A stretch of DNA of 64,000 bases. Source: Labilithrix sp. GTDB lineage: Bacteria > Myxococcota_A > Polyangia > Polyangiales > Polyangiaceae. The DNA lies in NCBI GenBank assembly GCA_019637225.1, contig JAHBWC010000040.1:1-64000 (forward strand). Direction: 5' to 3'. This document shows, in pieces, positions 54,234-63,490 of the stretch. The position numbers and the translations under genes were made by a program. The notes below the pieces were generated by a model. It saw nothing but the letters and a program-made list of their open reading frames with translations. It was not told the DNA's origin and searched no databases. Position 1 is the stretch's first letter; every line of letters starts with the position of its first letter.

Positions 54234-54604
54234 GGTTCGGCACAAAGTGTGACAGCCCGCGTAGGCAGCCGTCAAAAAGTCGGTGTCTGCTCGCGCTCAT
54301 TTTTCGGAGGCGAGCGCGCACAAGGTATCTCAGGTGCGACGGCTTCATTAAGCGCTGCTGTCCGCCGCGTCTGCCCGCGCGGCCGGAGCGCGCGCTTCGA
54401 CCGGCCGTCGCGACGCCGTTCGCGCGCGCGAGGCGAACGCGAGGAGGACGCGCTGCCGACGCGCGGATGCGCCGCGAGCGGCAGGCGCCGGGCACGCAAG
54501 ACGCCTCCGCCCTTCGCTCGAACAAATGACACTGATTTCGAATGGTTACAAGCCGACCCGATCCCCCCTTGTCGCGCGATGCGGATCGAGTAAGGAGGGC
54601 GCTC
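54234..54604. other. Intergenic region between pilM and the LysM peptidase gene (371 bp)
   Basis: The genes are divergent. On the minus strand TTGACG (54270-54275) is a candidate -35 for pilM, but the 17-bp-spaced -10 (TCACAC) is weak. On the plus strand an AT-rich island at about 54522-54552 precedes the strong ribosome site AAGGAGGG of the downstream gene. No gene is seen. Confidence 0.5.
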
Positions 54605-55573
54605 ATGCGGAGAGGGCTCACGTCGATCGCGTCGATCGTGGCGCTTGGGGTTGTCATTGGTCTCTGCCCGGCCGTCGCCACGGCGGACGTGCAGCACACG
54701 ATCGGCAAGGGTCACACGATCCAGGCGATCGCCAACCGCTACCGCGTCACGCCCAAGTCGATCATCGAGGCCAACCGCCTCACGGACAGGGACGTGAAGC
54801 GCCTCAAAATCGGCGACGTCCTCACCATCCCGAAGGTCGATCCGCCGAAGGACGCGAAGGGCAAGGACAAGGACGCGAAGGGCAAGCCGGGCAAGGAGCC
54901 GAACGGCAAGGCCGCCGCGAAGCCGACCACGTTCGCGGCGAAGGCGAAGACGCCGGGCGTCATCCACATCCGGCGCGCCGCGTCGACGGAAGAGGCCGAC
55001 CTCCGCATCACCGACAAGAGCGGGAAGATCGCTCCGACGACGCTCAAGTCGATGGAGAAGATGATGCGCGCGGCGGGCGGCGCGAGTCACCCGGTCGAGG
55101 CGCGCCTCGTCTCGCTCCTCGGGATCGTGTCGAACCACTTCGGCAGCCGCAAGATCGAGGTGATCAGCGGGTTCCGTCCGTACACGCCGACGCAGTACAC
55201 GCAGCACTCGAACCACAACCACGGCAAGGCGATCGATTTTCGCGTCGTCGGCGTGCCGAACGAGGTCGTGCGCGACTTCTGTCGGACGCTGAAGAACGTG
55301 GGCTGCGGCTACTACCCGAACAGCACGTTCGTCCACATGGACGTCCGCGAGACGTCGGCGTTCTGGATCGACTACTCGAAGCCGGGCGAGCCGCCGCGCT
55401 ACAACGCGGCCAACGTCGAAGCCGACGAGGGCACGAGCGACGTCCAGAGCGGCGACGCTCACCCGGGCGCCAACACGGCGCCTCCGGACGTCACCCCGGA
55501 GCCGGCCCCCGGCTCGGACACGACGAACGAGAGCGATCCCCCGCCGGCGACGAAGCCGTCCGACGAAGACTGA
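54605..55573 (+). CDS. LysM-containing D-Ala-D-Ala-carboxypeptidase-like (M15/DUF882) protein
   Basis: The ATG at 54605 follows AAGGAGGG and gives 322 residues with a signal peptide ending VATA. A LysM domain (~30-75: HTIGKGHTIQAIANRYRVTP, KRLKIGDVLTIPKV) is followed by a Lys-rich linker and a Zn-peptidase M15/DUF882 domain at ~140-260: motifs HNHGKAIDF (His and Asp of the zinc site, ~203-211), and VHMDV at ~243-247. The combination binds and trims peptidoglycan. It is divergent from pilM and could remodel the wall for pilus assembly. Confidence 0.85.
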   Translation: MRRGLTSIASIVALGVVIGLCPAVATADVQHTIGKGHTIQAIANRYRVTPKSIIEANRLTDRDVKRLKIGDVLTIPKVDPPKDAKGKDKDAKGKPGKEPNGKAAAKPTTFAAKAKTPGVIHIRRAASTEEADLRITDKSGKIAPTTLKSMEKMMRAAGGASHPVEARLVSLLGIVSNHFGSRKIEVISGFRPYTPTQYTQHSNHNHGKAIDFRVVGVPNEVVRDFCRTLKNVGCGYYPNSTFVHMDVRETSAFWIDYSKPGEPPRYNAANVEADEGTSDVQSGDAHPGANTAPPDVTPEPAPGSDTTNESDPPPATKPSDED

Positions 55574-55595
55574 ACGCGACGCTCGGTCGCCCGCG

Positions 55596-58274
55596 TCACT
55601 TCTTCTTCGGCGCGGGGGGCTCGACCGGGTGGGTCGGCTCGAAGCGGAATCCGCGCGGCAAGAGCGGCTTGCCCATCGCGTAGAGCGTCGTGTCCTCGTA
55701 GCGCGAGCGGGGCGGCGTCGTCGTGCCGGCGCGGAAGATCGTGCCGTGGCTGCCGGCTCCGCGATCGAGCAGGACCGCGCGGGTGGCGCCGGCCTTGGCG
55801 AGCACGGCGGCGACGTCGCTCGCGTGCGCGCCCCGCGCGACGAAGACACGACCGGCCGGCGTGATCCCGAGCGCGACCGGCGCGCGGCCGTGCGCGACGC
55901 GTGCTTCGCGCGCGACGCCGTCGTCGAGCAAGAGCGGCAGCTCGACGGCGTCGCCCTTCGGCGGGACCGCGACGCCCTCTCTCGACGGGACGATCGAGAT
56001 CGCGCCGTCCTCCGAGACGAGAAGCACCGCGGTCGCCGCGTCCGTCCCGAGCGGGATCGCGACCTCGCCGTCGACCGCGAGCCCGCGCGGGTGGCGCGCC
56101 TCGCTCGTCCCGAGCGAGAGCGCGAAGAGCACGCGGTGCGCGTCGTCCTCCGAGAGCTCCGAGCCCCGCGGCGGCGACGCCTTCGCCACCGGCTCGGCCG
56201 GCTCGCCGTCGTCGTCGTCACGGCGGCGCTCGCGCGCCCGCTCCTTCTCCGGCTCCTTCGTGCCCGCGCGCGCGCGGAACGACGCGCGGCCGGGCTCGAT
56301 CTCGAGCAGCGTGACGTCGCCCGAGCGCCCGCGCCAGAGCCCCGCCATCCACGACGGAGCCGGCTGGGCGCCCGGATCCGGCTCCCACTCGACGCCCTCG
56401 AGCGGCACGGGCGGCCGCGGATCGTGGAGCATCATGTAGAAGAAGTCTTTGGGCGCGTAGAGGAGGTAGCGATCGGTGTCGATCTCCATCTCCTTGGTCA
56501 AGAGCTCGCTCTTGTACTGGCGTCCCTTGAACTCGGTGATGTTGGTGTACATGAACCCGGTGTGGTGCGGGTTCATGTCGAGGTGCATCCCGTAGACGCA
56601 CCCGGCCATCTTCATCGCCTTGCCGAGGCTCGTCGCGCTCGTGTCGTCGCCCCACGCGTACATCATGTGGCCGGCGTTGGTGACGCAGATGCCCGAGCGC
56701 TCCGTCTGCATGCTCGTGCCCGGCAGGACGAAGCCCCACTGCCAGCGGTTCAGCGGGTTGACCTTGTCGTTGTCGACCAGCGGGTCGAGGTTCTGACGGA
56801 AGCTCAGGATCTCGGTCGTCGGCACGTCGACGATGCCGCCGACGTTCGTGTTCGTCCCCCACGAGCCCATCCCGACGCGCCCGTCCTTGGTGAGGATCAC
56901 CGTCGCGGCGCCGGCGACCGGCGGGAGCAGCACGCGCTTGTTCAGCATCATGCCGTAGTTGCCGTGCTCGGTCTTGAAGCCGCCGTTGAACGCCGCCGCG
57001 ATGCGCGTGTAGACCGCCGGATCGCGCGGGACGCGGCCGGTGCCGGGCGAGCCGGTGAGCGGCTTCGGGTCTTCGCTGCCCGCCTCCATGCCGACGTCGA
57101 GCTGACGCATGTCCATCGCGACCAGCAAGACCTTCGCGTAGGGACGCTCCTCGTCGGGCCGCACGAACGTCTCGTAGAACGGCGACGGCGGCGCATCGCC
57201 CTCCGCGGGGGCCGGGAGCGTCTTGACCCACGGCTGCTTCGGCGTCTTCCACTCGCCCTCGCCCGCTTCGGGCGTCTTCCACATCGAGCGGATCGGCGGC
57301 GGCGGCCAGTGCCCGAGATCGAGCGACGCCTGCGAGGTGTCGAGGATGGCCGCGGGGGCCATCTCCTCGGGCTGCTTCGCGAGCGCGTCCTTGCCGCTCG
57401 TCACCTTGAAGAGCGTCTGCTTCACCGTGTCGCGCGTGGCGAAGGCGCGCTCCTCGAGCCAGGCGATCGGCGCCGGGCCGATCCACGGGACCGCGCGCAC
57501 GGTGTCGACCGCCCAGTGAACGAGGCGCTTCGGCAAGTGCTTGCCAGCGTCGGCGCGCATCTGCTCTCCGCTGACGAGCTCGCCCTTCTTCAGGTCGAGC
57601 CGGGCGCGCCGCGTGGGGTGAGCGGCGCGCTCGTCGTCGGCGAGATCGATGGCGAGCGTGTCGTCGGCGGCGAGGAGCGCGAGCCCGACGCGGTGCGCGG
57701 GCTGCTCGAGCGTGACGTCGACGCGCCCGATGCCGTCGCCCGAGCCGGTCTGCTGGAGGTTCGTGACCCAGGCCATCGCCCTGTCGGCCGGCTTGGTCGC
57801 CTGGATCTGGCTCCCCTCGCCCGTCAGGTCGAGCGCCGTGACGGCCTGCTCCTTGCCGTACGACCAGGTGGCGTAAGCGGCGCGTCCGCCGGAGACGACG
57901 AGCGCGTGATCGTCGCCGAGCGGCGTCGAGGTGAGGTTGTAAGTCGCGGCCACGGCGAGCGGCCGGCCCTCGGGCGAGAGCCGGACGCGCGCCCGGTAGA
58001 CGTCGCGCGGGGCGCCCGGCTCGCGACTGCCGAGGAACAGAACGAAGCGGCCGAGCGCGAGATCGCCGACGGCGCCGCGCGACGGCTCCCACCGGAGGTC
58101 CCGCGCCTCGACGACGGTCCCGCTCGCCTCGGACAGGAGCGCCGCGAGCTCGCCCGGATCGCCGGCCGTTCCGCCGCCCGCGTACGAGGAGGCGAGCGCG
58201 AGTGCGGCGACGACGCCGACGAGAGGGCCCCGCCTCTTCAGCGCATCCAGAGAACGCGGCGCGGCGACCTGCAT
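55596..58274 (-). CDS. Phosphodiester-glycosidase (NAGPA)-like exported protein
   Basis: The ATG at 58274 gives 892 residues with a signal peptide; a GTG at 58313 would add 13. The central domain (~425-600) matches the NAGPA/phosphodiester glycosidase family: IAAAFNGGFKTEHGNYGMML, ATVILTKDGRVGMGSWG, RSGICVTNAGHMMYAWGDD and GMHLDMNPHHTGFMY. The ~400 residues before it and ~250 after it (including an Arg/Asp-rich linker at ~680) are of unknown type. Such domains remove capping sugars, or act on cell-wall phosphodiesters; the substrate is unknown. Confidence 0.7.
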   Translation of the reverse strand: MQVAAPRSLDALKRRGPLVGVVAALALASSYAGGGTAGDPGELAALLSEASGTVVEARDLRWEPSRGAVGDLALGRFVLFLGSREPGAPRDVYRARVRLSPEGRPLAVAATYNLTSTPLGDDHALVVSGGRAAYATWSYGKEQAVTALDLTGEGSQIQATKPADRAMAWVTNLQQTGSGDGIGRVDVTLEQPAHRVGLALLAADDTLAIDLADDERAAHPTRRARLDLKKGELVSGEQMRADAGKHLPKRLVHWAVDTVRAVPWIGPAPIAWLEERAFATRDTVKQTLFKVTSGKDALAKQPEEMAPAAILDTSQASLDLGHWPPPPIRSMWKTPEAGEGEWKTPKQPWVKTLPAPAEGDAPPSPFYETFVRPDEERPYAKVLLVAMDMRQLDVGMEAGSEDPKPLTGSPGTGRVPRDPAVYTRIAAAFNGGFKTEHGNYGMMLNKRVLLPPVAGAATVILTKDGRVGMGSWGTNTNVGGIVDVPTTEILSFRQNLDPLVDNDKVNPLNRWQWGFVLPGTSMQTERSGICVTNAGHMMYAWGDDTSATSLGKAMKMAGCVYGMHLDMNPHHTGFMYTNITEFKGRQYKSELLTKEMEIDTDRYLLYAPKDFFYMMLHDPRPPVPLEGVEWEPDPGAQPAPSWMAGLWRGRSGDVTLLEIEPGRASFRARAGTKEPEKERARERRRDDDDGEPAEPVAKASPPRGSELSEDDAHRVLFALSLGTSEARHPRGLAVDGEVAIPLGTDAATAVLLVSEDGAISIVPSREGVAVPPKGDAVELPLLLDDGVAREARVAHGRAPVALGITPAGRVFVARGAHASDVAAVLAKAGATRAVLLDRGAGSHGTIFRAGTTTPPRSRYEDTTLYAMGKPLLPRGFRFEPTHPVEPPAPKKK

Positions 58275-58477
58275 CAAACGAGGAGGCGCGGCTGTCGAGG
58301 GCGAGGGCGGCACGGAAGACTTCGCTCGTCAGGCTCGTGCCAACAACGGTCGGCGATGTCAAGCTTGCGGCTTAAGACCCAGAGAGCGCGGCCGTTGAGA
58401 CTCCAGAGCAGGTCGACACGACCGGCGGTAAGGTACTGGAGTTCGCCATCGTCGGCGGTGGGTTCAGGGGTCGGGGG

Positions 58478-59683
58478 ATGCTGATCTTCGGCAGTGGAAT
58501 GAGCGTGGAGTCGTCCGCCGAGGGAGCGGCGCGAGAGGCCGCGACCGAGGCGCGCGCGCCGTTCGGAGACACGAAACCGAAGCTCGCGATCGTCTTCGGG
58601 TCGGTGAGCTACCCGGACATCGCGAGCGCGCCGCGCGCGGTTCGCGAGATCGTGGGCGACGTCCCGATCGTCGGCGGCTCGGCCGGCGCCTGCGTGCTCG
58701 GCCCGCGAGGCATCGCGTCGCGCGGCGTCTCCGTGGTCCTGCTCGGCGGCGACGACATCGAGGTCGCGACGCGCGAGGTCGAGCTCGGAGGCCCTGAGCT
58801 CGTCGAGGTCGTCCCGGCCGCCCAGCAGATCGCCCGCGGAGCCGACGAGGCCGCCGCGCGCGGCCTCGAACACTGCGTCTGCCTCGTCTTCGCGCCGGGG
58901 ATCCACGTCGACGGCGAGGCGCTCGTCGCCGCCATCCGAAAGGGCGCCGGCCCACGCGCCCAGCTCGCAGGGGCGCTCACCGGCGACGACATGACGATGG
59001 ACCGTCCCGGCGTGTTCGCCGCGGACGAGCTCCGCGCCGATCGCGTCTTGCTCGCGGGGCTCTACACGCGCAAGCAGGTCGGCATCTCCGCGCGCCACGG
59101 CTGGCGCGTCGTCGGTCCGCTCCGGACCGTCACGCGCGCGGAGGGCGACGTCCTCTACGAGCTCGACGGCCGGCCCGCGGCGGAGGTGTGGGTCGAGGAC
59201 GCGCGACGCGCCGGCGGGACCCCGCCGAAGGCGCGCGAGGAGCTCACGCCGTACCTGGCGAATCGCTACGAGCTCGGCCTCGCGGACTCGGGCACGCACG
59301 ACCGCGCGGGCGGCGAGCTCGTCGCACGCGCTCTCTGCGACATCGGGGCCGACGGCAGCGTGAGGCTCTCGGCGTCGATCGGCGAGGGCCGACGCGTCCA
59401 GCTCATGCACGCCGGACGCAAGGACCTCCTCCGCGCGTCGACCAACGCCGCCGCCGAGGCCGTGCTGCGCGCCGGCGGGCATGTCGCCGGCGCGCTCGTC
59501 CTCTCCTGCACGGGCCGCCTCGCGGCGCTGGGAGAGGAGTTCTCCGAGGAGGCCGCGCTGATCCGCGACCGGGTCGCCGCGCCGATCGGCGGAGCTTGCG
59601 TCTTCGGCGAGGTCGCGAAGAGCGCGCGGGACGTCGACGCGTTCTTCAACACGACCGCGGCGATCGTGGCCTTCGGCGCGTGA
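58478..59683 (+). CDS. FIST-domain protein
   Basis: The 401-residue protein has the FIST N-domain (LAIVFGSVSYPDIASAPRAV, IVGDVPIVGGSAGACVLGP, GVSVVLLGGDDIEVATREV, RAQLAGALTGDDM) and FIST-C (EFSEEAALIRDRVAAPIGGA, VFGEVAKSARDVDAFFNTTA). FIST is a ligand-binding sensory module, thought to bind amino acids or related metabolites, usually fused to signalling domains. Here it stands alone. The ATG at 58478 follows GGGG. Confidence 0.85.
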   Translation: MLIFGSGMSVESSAEGAAREAATEARAPFGDTKPKLAIVFGSVSYPDIASAPRAVREIVGDVPIVGGSAGACVLGPRGIASRGVSVVLLGGDDIEVATREVELGGPELVEVVPAAQQIARGADEAAARGLEHCVCLVFAPGIHVDGEALVAAIRKGAGPRAQLAGALTGDDMTMDRPGVFAADELRADRVLLAGLYTRKQVGISARHGWRVVGPLRTVTRAEGDVLYELDGRPAAEVWVEDARRAGGTPPKAREELTPYLANRYELGLADSGTHDRAGGELVARALCDIGADGSVRLSASIGEGRRVQLMHAGRKDLLRASTNAAAEAVLRAGGHVAGALVLSCTGRLAALGEEFSEEAALIRDRVAAPIGGACVFGEVAKSARDVDAFFNTTAAIVAFGA

Positions 59684-59707
59684 GTCACGGGGTGCGTCCC
59701 GATTTCC

Positions 59708-60685
59708 CTACCCCTCGGCGACGAGCGCGGCCATGTCGGCCGGGAGCTCCGAGCTGACGTCGAAGGCGAGCGCGGCGTCGCCGCCGCCGTCGTAGCTGAC
59801 GCGCGAGGCGTGAAGGGCGTGACGCCCGAGCCCCGCCGGCGTGGCGACGACGGGCTCGGCGCTCGCGGCGTCCGCCGCGCCGGCGCCGCCGTAGAGCACG
59901 TCGCCCGCGAGCGGGTGACCGATCGACGCGAAGTGCGCGCGGAGCTGGTGACGCACCGCGCGCGCGGCCGTCGCGCGAACGAGCGCCCACTCGCCGGCCC
60001 GCCGCACGACGGTGAAGCGCGTGAGCGCCGGACGCGGCGCGTACCGCATGACGTCGCGCGGGTGGATGCACGGATAGACGCGCTTCTTGTCCTTGGGGTG
60101 ATTGGCGATCGGGTGCTCGATGGTGCCGTCGTCCGGCAGACCCTCGGACTTGCACACGAGGAGGTACTCCTTCGCGATCCGCTCGCTCTGCAACGCTTCG
60201 CGGAGCGCCTCGAAGGCCGCGGCGCTCCGCGCGACGACGACGAGCCCCGAGGTGTCGGTGTCGAGGCGGTGGACGACCCCCGGCTCGCGCGGCGAGTACC
60301 CGACGCCCGCGAGCTCGGGGAAGCGACCGACGAGCGCGTTCGCCAGCGTGCCGGTCTCGTCCGACCGCTGCGGGACCGTGGGCTGCCCGGCCGGCTTGTC
60401 GACGACGAGCACGCTCGCGCTCTCGTGCTTGATCGCGAGCGGCGCGTCCGGCTCGGCGGCCGCGCCGCCGTCGGCGGACTTCACGAGGACGTCGTCGAGC
60501 GCGATGACGTCGCCCGCCTTCACGACGCCTCCCTTCGCGAGGACGCGCCCGTTCACGCGCACCTCACCGCCCTCGATCGCGCGCTTCACGCGCGCGCGCG
60601 AGGCGCCGTCGACGAGCGCGACGATCGCCTTGTCCAGACGCTCGCCTCCCAGATCCTCGGAGACCGTGACCTCGACCTTCGCCAT
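59708..60685 (-). CDS. RluA-family ribosomal large subunit pseudouridine synthase
   Basis: The 325-residue protein has an N-terminal S4 RNA-binding domain (~15-80, GERLDKAIVALVDGASRARV) and the synthase domain with catalytic Asp in VVHRLDTDTSGLVVVARS. The ending RHALHASRVSYDG is typical. It is of the RluD/RluC type that modifies 23S rRNA. TAAGCT 10 nt upstream supports this ATG. It is convergent with the FIST gene. Confidence 0.93.
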   Translation of the reverse strand: MAKVEVTVSEDLGGERLDKAIVALVDGASRARVKRAIEGGEVRVNGRVLAKGGVVKAGDVIALDDVLVKSADGGAAAEPDAPLAIKHESASVLVVDKPAGQPTVPQRSDETGTLANALVGRFPELAGVGYSPREPGVVHRLDTDTSGLVVVARSAAAFEALREALQSERIAKEYLLVCKSEGLPDDGTIEHPIANHPKDKKRVYPCIHPRDVMRYAPRPALTRFTVVRRAGEWALVRATAARAVRHQLRAHFASIGHPLAGDVLYGGAGAADAASAEPVVATPAGLGRHALHASRVSYDGGGDAALAFDVSSELPADMAALVAEG

Positions 60686-60695
60686 TTGGGGTCGC

Positions 60696-60701
60696 AGCTT
60701 A
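60696..60701 (-). promoter_or_regulatory. Candidate -10 element (TAAGCT), leaderless-type position
   Basis: TAAGCT on the minus strand ends 10 nt before ATG 60685, the same sequence and spacing as at 16958-16963. Confidence 0.45.
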
Positions 60702-60826
60702 GAACCGATCCGGCGCTGGCGGACCGAGGATCGGCCTGCCGCCGGCGCGCGGAGGCGGCCCGTCCGTTCCGCGGGGCATTCGCCCTCTCCCCGCGGGTGC
60801 GGTAAGCACGAGGGACGGGTCCGCGC

Positions 60827-62074
60827 GTGGCCACCTGCATCCAGTGCAACCACAACCTTGCCGAAGGGGCCGCCGTCTGCCCCTCCTGCCGGAGCCTCCA
60901 GCCCTCCCGGTCGTCCGGGCGCGGCCAGCTCGCGCCGGGCGTGCAGATCGATCGCGGCTACGGGCGGATCGTGGTCGACGCGAAGCTCGGATCGGGCGCG
61001 ATGGGGACCGTCTACCGCGCGTGGCTCTTCTACGATCCCAAGGGGCCGCGCGGCGGCACCGAGCCGGTGCCCCTCGCGCTGAAGCAGCTCCATCCGCGCG
61101 CGATGGTGCAGCCGGAGCTCCGGGCGTTCTTCCAGAACGAGGCCGAGGCGCTCCGCCTGCTCGAGCACCCGAACGTCGTCCGCTTTCACGAGCTCTTCAC
61201 GTGGAGCGCGACGCTCCCCGGAGGATCGGCCGCCGATCCGGTCACGCCCGCGCCGTCGATGGCGGTGTCCTCGGGGATGGTCGTGCCTCCCATCCTCGCG
61301 ATGGAGCTCGTCGACGGCGACACGCTCGAGGACGTCATCGCGCGCAACGTCTCACGCGCGCGGCTCGCCGGCCCCGGCGCCTTCCCCGGGCTCCGTCCGG
61401 ACCGCGCCTGGTACTACCTCCAGCAGGTGCTCGGCGCGCTGGCCGCCGGCCACGCGCTCGGGATCGTCCACCGCGACGTGAAGCCCTCGAACATCCTCGT
61501 CCGACGCGACGGCATCGTGAAGCTGACGGACTACGGCATCGCCCACCTCGTCCGGCCGACGCACGGCGAGCGCCCGCCCTCGCCGCAGGAGCTCGCGCCG
61601 GGCACCGGCGCATACATGTCGCCGGAGCAGGTGCTCGGGCGCGAGCTCGACGGACGGAGTGACTTGTATTCTGCAGGCATCGTCCTCTACGAGACGATCG
61701 CCGGCAGGCCGCCCTTCCTCCCGAGCGAGAGGAGCGAGTTCACGCTCCGCATGGACCAGGTCGAGACGCCGCCGCCGTCGATCCGCCAGTTCGTCCCGCA
61801 GGCGAGCGCGGCCGTCGAGCACGTCTTCATGCGCGCGCTGGCGAAGGACCCAGGTGCGCGCTTCGGCAGCACCATCGAGATGGGCGAGGCCTTCCGCACC
61901 GCCTTCGGCATCCCGAGCACGCCCGAGTGGCGCGCCCTCGGCGAGTTCGCCCAGGTCGCGAAGGCAGGCCCCGCCGACGAGCCGCAGCGCGCGCAGAAGC
62001 TCGCGACCCTCCGCCAGATCGTCGCGCAGGCGTTTCGCACGCAGCCCATGCCGGGGCGTCCCGGCGTCCGCTGA
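60827..62074 (+). CDS. Ser/Thr protein kinase with N-terminal zinc ribbon
   Basis: The GTG at 60827 gives 415 residues. Residues 4-21 (CIQCNHNLAEGAAVCPSC) form a zinc-ribbon with two CXXC pairs. The kinase domain follows: GSGAMGTVYRA (~55-65), Lys86 in LALKQL, HRDVKPSN, then LTDYGIAHL, where DYG replaces DFG, and MSPEQVLG. No transmembrane segment is visible, so it is soluble. The zinc ribbon may bind protein or nucleic acid; partner and substrate are unknown. Confidence 0.9.
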   Translation: MATCIQCNHNLAEGAAVCPSCRSLQPSRSSGRGQLAPGVQIDRGYGRIVVDAKLGSGAMGTVYRAWLFYDPKGPRGGTEPVPLALKQLHPRAMVQPELRAFFQNEAEALRLLEHPNVVRFHELFTWSATLPGGSAADPVTPAPSMAVSSGMVVPPILAMELVDGDTLEDVIARNVSRARLAGPGAFPGLRPDRAWYYLQQVLGALAAGHALGIVHRDVKPSNILVRRDGIVKLTDYGIAHLVRPTHGERPPSPQELAPGTGAYMSPEQVLGRELDGRSDLYSAGIVLYETIAGRPPFLPSERSEFTLRMDQVETPPPSIRQFVPQASAAVEHVFMRALAKDPGARFGSTIEMGEAFRTAFGIPSTPEWRALGEFAQVAKAGPADEPQRAQKLATLRQIVAQAFRTQPMPGRPGVR

Positions 62075-62107
62075 TCGCTCGAGCGCGCAGCTCCGGCCGG
62101 ACGCCGG

Positions 62108-63490
62108 TCAGCGAGGCGACGGCAGGACCCACGGCGTGCCCCCGAAGCGCGCGGGCTCGGCGGCGAGATCGACGGTCGGATCGACCAGGCGTGCCGGCGA
62201 CCGGCCGTTCAGGGCCACGACGACGTCCGCGGTCACGCGCGGGCGGGGCTCGCCGCGGCGCACGGCGTCATCGGCGATCATGCGAGCGAACGCGCGGATC
62301 ATGTCGGGCTGCGTCGACATCATCTTCACCTGGAACGGCGTCAGGAACGCGCGCGCGCGGACCTCGCGCGACGCGCCCGTCGCGGGGTCGGTCGCCGTCA
62401 GCTCCGCCGAGCCGGCCTTCTCGATCAGCATCACGCGCCAGGAGAAGCGGTAGCCGTCCTCCGTCCAGAGCACGTCACCGGGGTAGAGGTGGCTGCGCAG
62501 CGGCACGAGCACGTGAACGAGCGCCCAGCCGAGCGCGAGCGCGAGCGGCCACCGCGACGAGGGCGCCGCGCGCGGGGCCGGCGCGACGCGAGGCCCGACG
62601 AGGCGCGCCGGGAGGAAACGCCGGGGCCACGACGGATCGAAGAAGACGAGCGTGAGCGCGATCATCACCCAGGGGAACATCCCGATCTGGAAGAGGCGCG
62701 CCGTGACGACGTGAAACGACACGACGCACGCGTACGCGGCGAGGCGCGTGCGGCGCGCGCCGAGGAGGAACGCGACCGAGAGATCGAACGCCGCCCCGAG
62801 CCAGCTCATCGCGTACGCCGCTTCGGGCCACCGGAGGACGGGCCCGAGCAGCGGGAAGTCGCCGTTCGCCAGAAGCCAGATCCGGAGTGGCATCGCGTGG
62901 AGGAGCCAGTCCGTCTCGAGCTTGCCGACCCCGCCGTAGAAGTAGACGAGGCCAATCTGGAAGCGCACCAGCCAGAGCACCCACGCCGGCACGCTCGCCT
63001 CGCCGTCCGTGCGCGACGCGGAGCGGCGATCGAGCGCGAGGGCCCTCCCGAGCGGGAGCACGGCCGCGAGCCCGAGCAGGAGGCTCACGAGGTAGTAGTG
63101 GTTCAGGTAGTTCGACTTGTCGCAGGCGTGCGCGTACGTGAAGAGCGCGCACGCGATCGCCGCGCTCGTGCGCGAGAAGAAGCCGAGGGCGAGGCTCGCG
63201 GCCGCGAGCGCGAGCGCGGCGTAGACGACGTACATCCCCTCGCCCGGCAGCGGCCTGACGAGCTCGAGCCCCTCGTAGGCGAAAAAATGCGTCGGGACGA
63301 CGAAGGCGTCGTGGATGCCGCCCTTCGCCCAGTGACGGACGACGGCGGCGACGACGAGCGCGCCGAGCAGGAACCGAAACGCGCCGAGCGACGCGGCGTC
63401 GACCGGCGCGAGCGCCCGCGCCTCGAGGCGCGTCGCCCACGCCGCGGCGCCTTCGAGTGGGGGCGACGACGAAGGCGCCGCCGCGGCCAT
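62108..63490 (-). CDS. Vitamin K-dependent gamma-carboxylase homologue (HTTM domain)
   Basis: The ATG at 63490 (460 residues) overlaps the imelysin stop by TGATG. The membrane part has several helices with the family stretches DKSNYLNHYYLV (~124-135), VYFYGGVGKLETDWL (~182-196), FHVVTARLFQIGMFPWVM (~259-276) and a C-terminal lumenal-type domain ending in DPTVDLAAEPARFGGTPWVL. These closely match human GGCX: the Lys at ~190 aligns with catalytic Lys218, and DGYRFSWRVML with the YGYSWDMM region. Eukaryotic GGCX converts Glu to Gla using vitamin K hydroquinone. A bacterial homologue may have only part of this activity. Confidence 0.85.
   Translation of the reverse strand: MAAAAPSSSPPLEGAAAWATRLEARALAPVDAASLGAFRFLLGALVVAAVVRHWAKGGIHDAFVVPTHFFAYEGLELVRPLPGEGMYVVYAALALAAASLALGFFSRTSAAIACALFTYAHACDKSNYLNHYYLVSLLLGLAAVLPLGRALALDRRSASRTDGEASVPAWVLWLVRFQIGLVYFYGGVGKLETDWLLHAMPLRIWLLANGDFPLLGPVLRWPEAAYAMSWLGAAFDLSVAFLLGARRTRLAAYACVVSFHVVTARLFQIGMFPWVMIALTLVFFDPSWPRRFLPARLVGPRVAPAPRAAPSSRWPLALALGWALVHVLVPLRSHLYPGDVLWTEDGYRFSWRVMLIEKAGSAELTATDPATGASREVRARAFLTPFQVKMMSTQPDMIRAFARMIADDAVRRGEPRPRVTADVVVALNGRSPARLVDPTVDLAAEPARFGGTPWVLPSPR

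Noticed and set aside
58336..58343. Sigma-54 -24-like TTGGCACG and a perfect -35 TTGACA (58357-58362) upstream of the NAGPA-like gene
   Set aside because: The matching -12 element lacks the essential GC and no -10 fits the TTGACA at 16-18 bp.
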